Notes under the pieces: model-generated
What the model was told of the DNA's origin: nothing
What the model saw: only the letters and a program-made list of their open reading frames with translations
Database searches by the model: none
NCBI RefSeq assembly: GCF_029223485.1
Contig: NZ_JARHTP010000008.1
Location: 372,001-436,000 of the forward strand
Direction: 5' to 3'
From: Streptomyces coacervatus
GTDB taxonomy: Bacteria; Actinomycetota; Actinomycetes; Streptomycetales; Streptomycetaceae
Length of the DNA: 64,000 nucleotides
Shown: in pieces, positions 62,372-64,000 of the stretch
How positions within the stretch are numbered: position 1 is the stretch's first letter
Layout: each line of letters opens with the position of its first letter
Position numbers and translations under genes: made by a program

Positions 62372-64000
62372 TCAGAGGCGGAACAGTCCCGGGTCGGCGA
62401 CGACGACGTCGAGGAGGACCGGGCCGTCGGCGGTCAGCGCGCTGCGCAGGGACTCGCGCAGGCTCTCGGGTGTCTCGATGCGTTCGCCGCGCACGCCGAA
62501 GCCTCGGGCCAGCTGGGCCATGTCGACGTCGCTGAGGTCCCAGCCCTTCTGCCAGGACTTCTGGTCCTGGAGGTAGTACTTCAGGGACAGATAGCCGGAG
62601 TTGTCGGGGATGACGAAGGTGACCGGCAGGCGGTGCTGGGCCGCGGTCCACAGGGCGTGCAGGGTGTACTGGGCGGAGCCCTCGCCGACCACGACCACGG
62701 CACGCTTCTCGGGGTGCGCGAGGGCGTAGCCGACGGCTCCGGCGAAGGGGAAGCCGAGGGCGCCGCTGGCCGTGGCGAAGTAGCCGTTGTCCGCGCCGAG
62801 CGGGATCTGCTCGTGGAAGTCCGCGCGGGCGATGGGCAGTTCCTCGAACAGCTGGGCGTCGTCGGGGAGTTCCTGGGAGAGGACGTGGAAGAGGTACGCC
62901 TGGGTGAGCGGCGTCGAGGGCTCGGGGACCGCCACCGGCTCGCGCACCGGGGCGAGTTCGACGGGCTCGCGCTCCTCCACCAGCGGCACCAGGCCCTTGA
63001 CGACCGCGCCGGGCGGGGCGACGAAGCTCTGGTTCGCAAGGGTCGCCGCGGCAGCCTGGGGGTTGTCGGTGACGTGCAGGAACCGTACGTCCGGGGTGAG
63101 TTGGGGCCTGGGCGTCCTGTCCAGGTCCGCGGGCGCGGTCGAGAACAGGTCCCAGGCCGTGAACAGCGTGAACGCCGGGCCGCCGAGGACCACGACCACG
63201 TCGTGCTGCGCTGCAAGACGTTCGTTGACCAGTTCGGGGATCGGCGGCAGGACGCCGGCGAACAGCGGGTGGTTCTCCGGGAACGCGCCGCGGTTCCACA
63301 CGGGGGCGCCCCACACGCGCGCGTTCAGCTTCTCCGCCAGCGCGACCAGGGCGCCGCGCGCGCCCTGCGCGTCCACCGGGCCGCCGGCCACCAGACCGGG
63401 CCGCTCGGCGCCGTTGAGGGCCTCCGCGATGCGGGCGAGGACCGCCGGGTCCGGTACGACTGCGCTCTCCACCTCGGCGATCCGCACCGGCTCCGGGTCG
63501 GCCGGGCGGACCCAGTCGTCCTCGGGGACGGCCACGAACACCGGGCCCTGCGGGGCCTGTTTGGCGATCTGGTAGGCCTGGGCGATGAGCGCGGGCACAT
63601 CCTGCGGACGGCCCGGTTCCCCTGCCCACTTGATGTACGGCTTCGGCAGCTGGGTGGCGTCCTTGGCGACCAGGAACGGGTCGCCGAGCAGCATTTTGCG
63701 GGCCTGCTGCCCGCCGAGGATCACCATCGGCGTGTTCGCCGCGGCCGCCGTGTAGACGCTGCCCATGGCGTTGCCGAGGCCCGCTGCGCCGTTGATGAGG
63801 ACGAGGGCGGGTTCGCCGGTGCCCTGGGCGTAGCCGTCGGCCATGCCGACGACGGCGGCCTCCTGCAGGCCCATGACGAAGCGGAACTCGTCCTCGGGCC
63901 AGTACTCGAACAGCTTCATCTCGGTGTGGCTGGGGTTGCTGAAGACGGTGGTCAGGCCTAACGCGCGCAGGACGTCCAGCGTCGCGTCCCGCACGGTGCG
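62372..64000 (-). CDS. Thiamine diphosphate-dependent enzyme 2, 5' end cut by window
   Basis: At least 540 residues; the frame stays open to the window edge (GTG at 63994 is possible), and the benzoylformate decarboxylase family usually has several more N-terminal residues. MGLQEAAVVGMADGYAQG contains the cofactor-activating Glu. The TPP motif reads GEGSAQYTLHALWTAAQHRL then PVTFVIPDNSGY, so GDG is GEG and NN is DN; Mg2+ binding could differ. It is a paralogue of TPP enzyme 1. Likely a 2-oxo acid decarboxylase; substrate unknown. Confidence 0.82.
   Translation of the reverse strand, partial: RTVRDATLDVLRALGLTTVFSNPSHTEMKLFEYWPEDEFRFVMGLQEAAVVGMADGYAQGTGEPALVLINGAAGLGNAMGSVYTAAAANTPMVILGGQQARKMLLGDPFLVAKDATQLPKPYIKWAGEPGRPQDVPALIAQAYQIAKQAPQGPVFVAVPEDDWVRPADPEPVRIAEVESAVVPDPAVLARIAEALNGAERPGLVAGGPVDAQGARGALVALAEKLNARVWGAPVWNRGAFPENHPLFAGVLPPIPELVNERLAAQHDVVVVLGGPAFTLFTAWDLFSTAPADLDRTPRPQLTPDVRFLHVTDNPQAAAATLANQSFVAPPGAVVKGLVPLVEEREPVELAPVREPVAVPEPSTPLTQAYLFHVLSQELPDDAQLFEELPIARADFHEQIPLGADNGYFATASGALGFPFAGAVGYALAHPEKRAVVVVGEGSAQYTLHALWTAAQHRLPVTFVIPDNSGYLSLKYYLQDQKSWQKGWDLSDVDMAQLARGFGVRGERIETPESLRESLRSALTADGPVLLDVVVADPGLFRL

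Overview
The window is high-GC actinobacterial DNA. It carries a mycothiol gene (mshC), a chaplin pair (chpC/chpH), GTG starts, GTGA/ATGA start-stop overlaps and short perfect-stem terminators, which point to Streptomyces. All calls come from reading the sequence; no database search was run.

Region 1 (1-15.5 kb) reads as conserved chromosome. It holds the end of a subtilisin-like peptidase, a glutamine-rich protein, mshC, a row of conserved actinobacterial genes (SCO1664-like, DUF3090, histidine phosphatase), a CorA-type ion channel, a ferritin-like protein, an F420-type oxidoreductase, an aldo/keto reductase coupled to a degenerate RecD-like protein, a DUF5703 protein, two chaplins and an M20 peptidase. 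It ends at a tRNA-Leu(GAG) gene.

Region 2 (15.6-23.0 kb) is an accessory block directly behind the tRNA. It has a DDE transposase-like gene coupled to a degenerate tyrosine recombinase, a divergent HTH gene separated from it by a 16-bp palindrome, a winged-helix-like protein, an IclR regulator, a degenerate Nudix protein, a complete IS5-type element with 17-bp inverted repeats, and a small remnant of a second copy of the transposase-like gene.

Region 3 (23.1-45.35 kb) looks like an NRPS-independent biosynthetic cluster for a halogenated small peptide. A ten-gene minus-strand run encodes an aminotransferase, a LeuA-like synthase, a prephenate dehydratase, an FAD/NAD(P) protein, a P450, a glycerol-1-phosphate-dehydrogenase-like enzyme, an Fe(II)/2-oxoglutarate oxygenase, LeuC, LeuD and a POT peptide transporter. 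The divergent plus-strand run encodes an MFS exporter, three ATP-grasp ligases, a cation/proton antiporter and a flavin-dependent halogenase. The likely logic is: make an aromatic keto acid, lengthen it by one carbon with LeuA/C/D chemistry, transaminate, oxidise and halogenate, join the amino acids with ATP-grasp enzymes, and export.

Region 4 (45.8-58.9 kb) contains a glgX / epimerase-fold / IS701-like operon, an oligopeptide ABC transporter, and a divergent pair made of a 49-residue secreted-peptide gene (missed by length cut-offs) and an XRE-TPR regulator. The arrangement resembles RRNPP-type peptide quorum sensing. A TTGACT-N17-TTGACT element lies at nearly the same distance (42-43 nt) ahead of the peptide gene and of glgX, which suggests co-regulation.

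Region 5 (58.9-64 kb) has two DJ-1/PfpI-like proteins alternating with two thiamine-diphosphate enzymes of the benzoylformate decarboxylase type; the last runs off the window.
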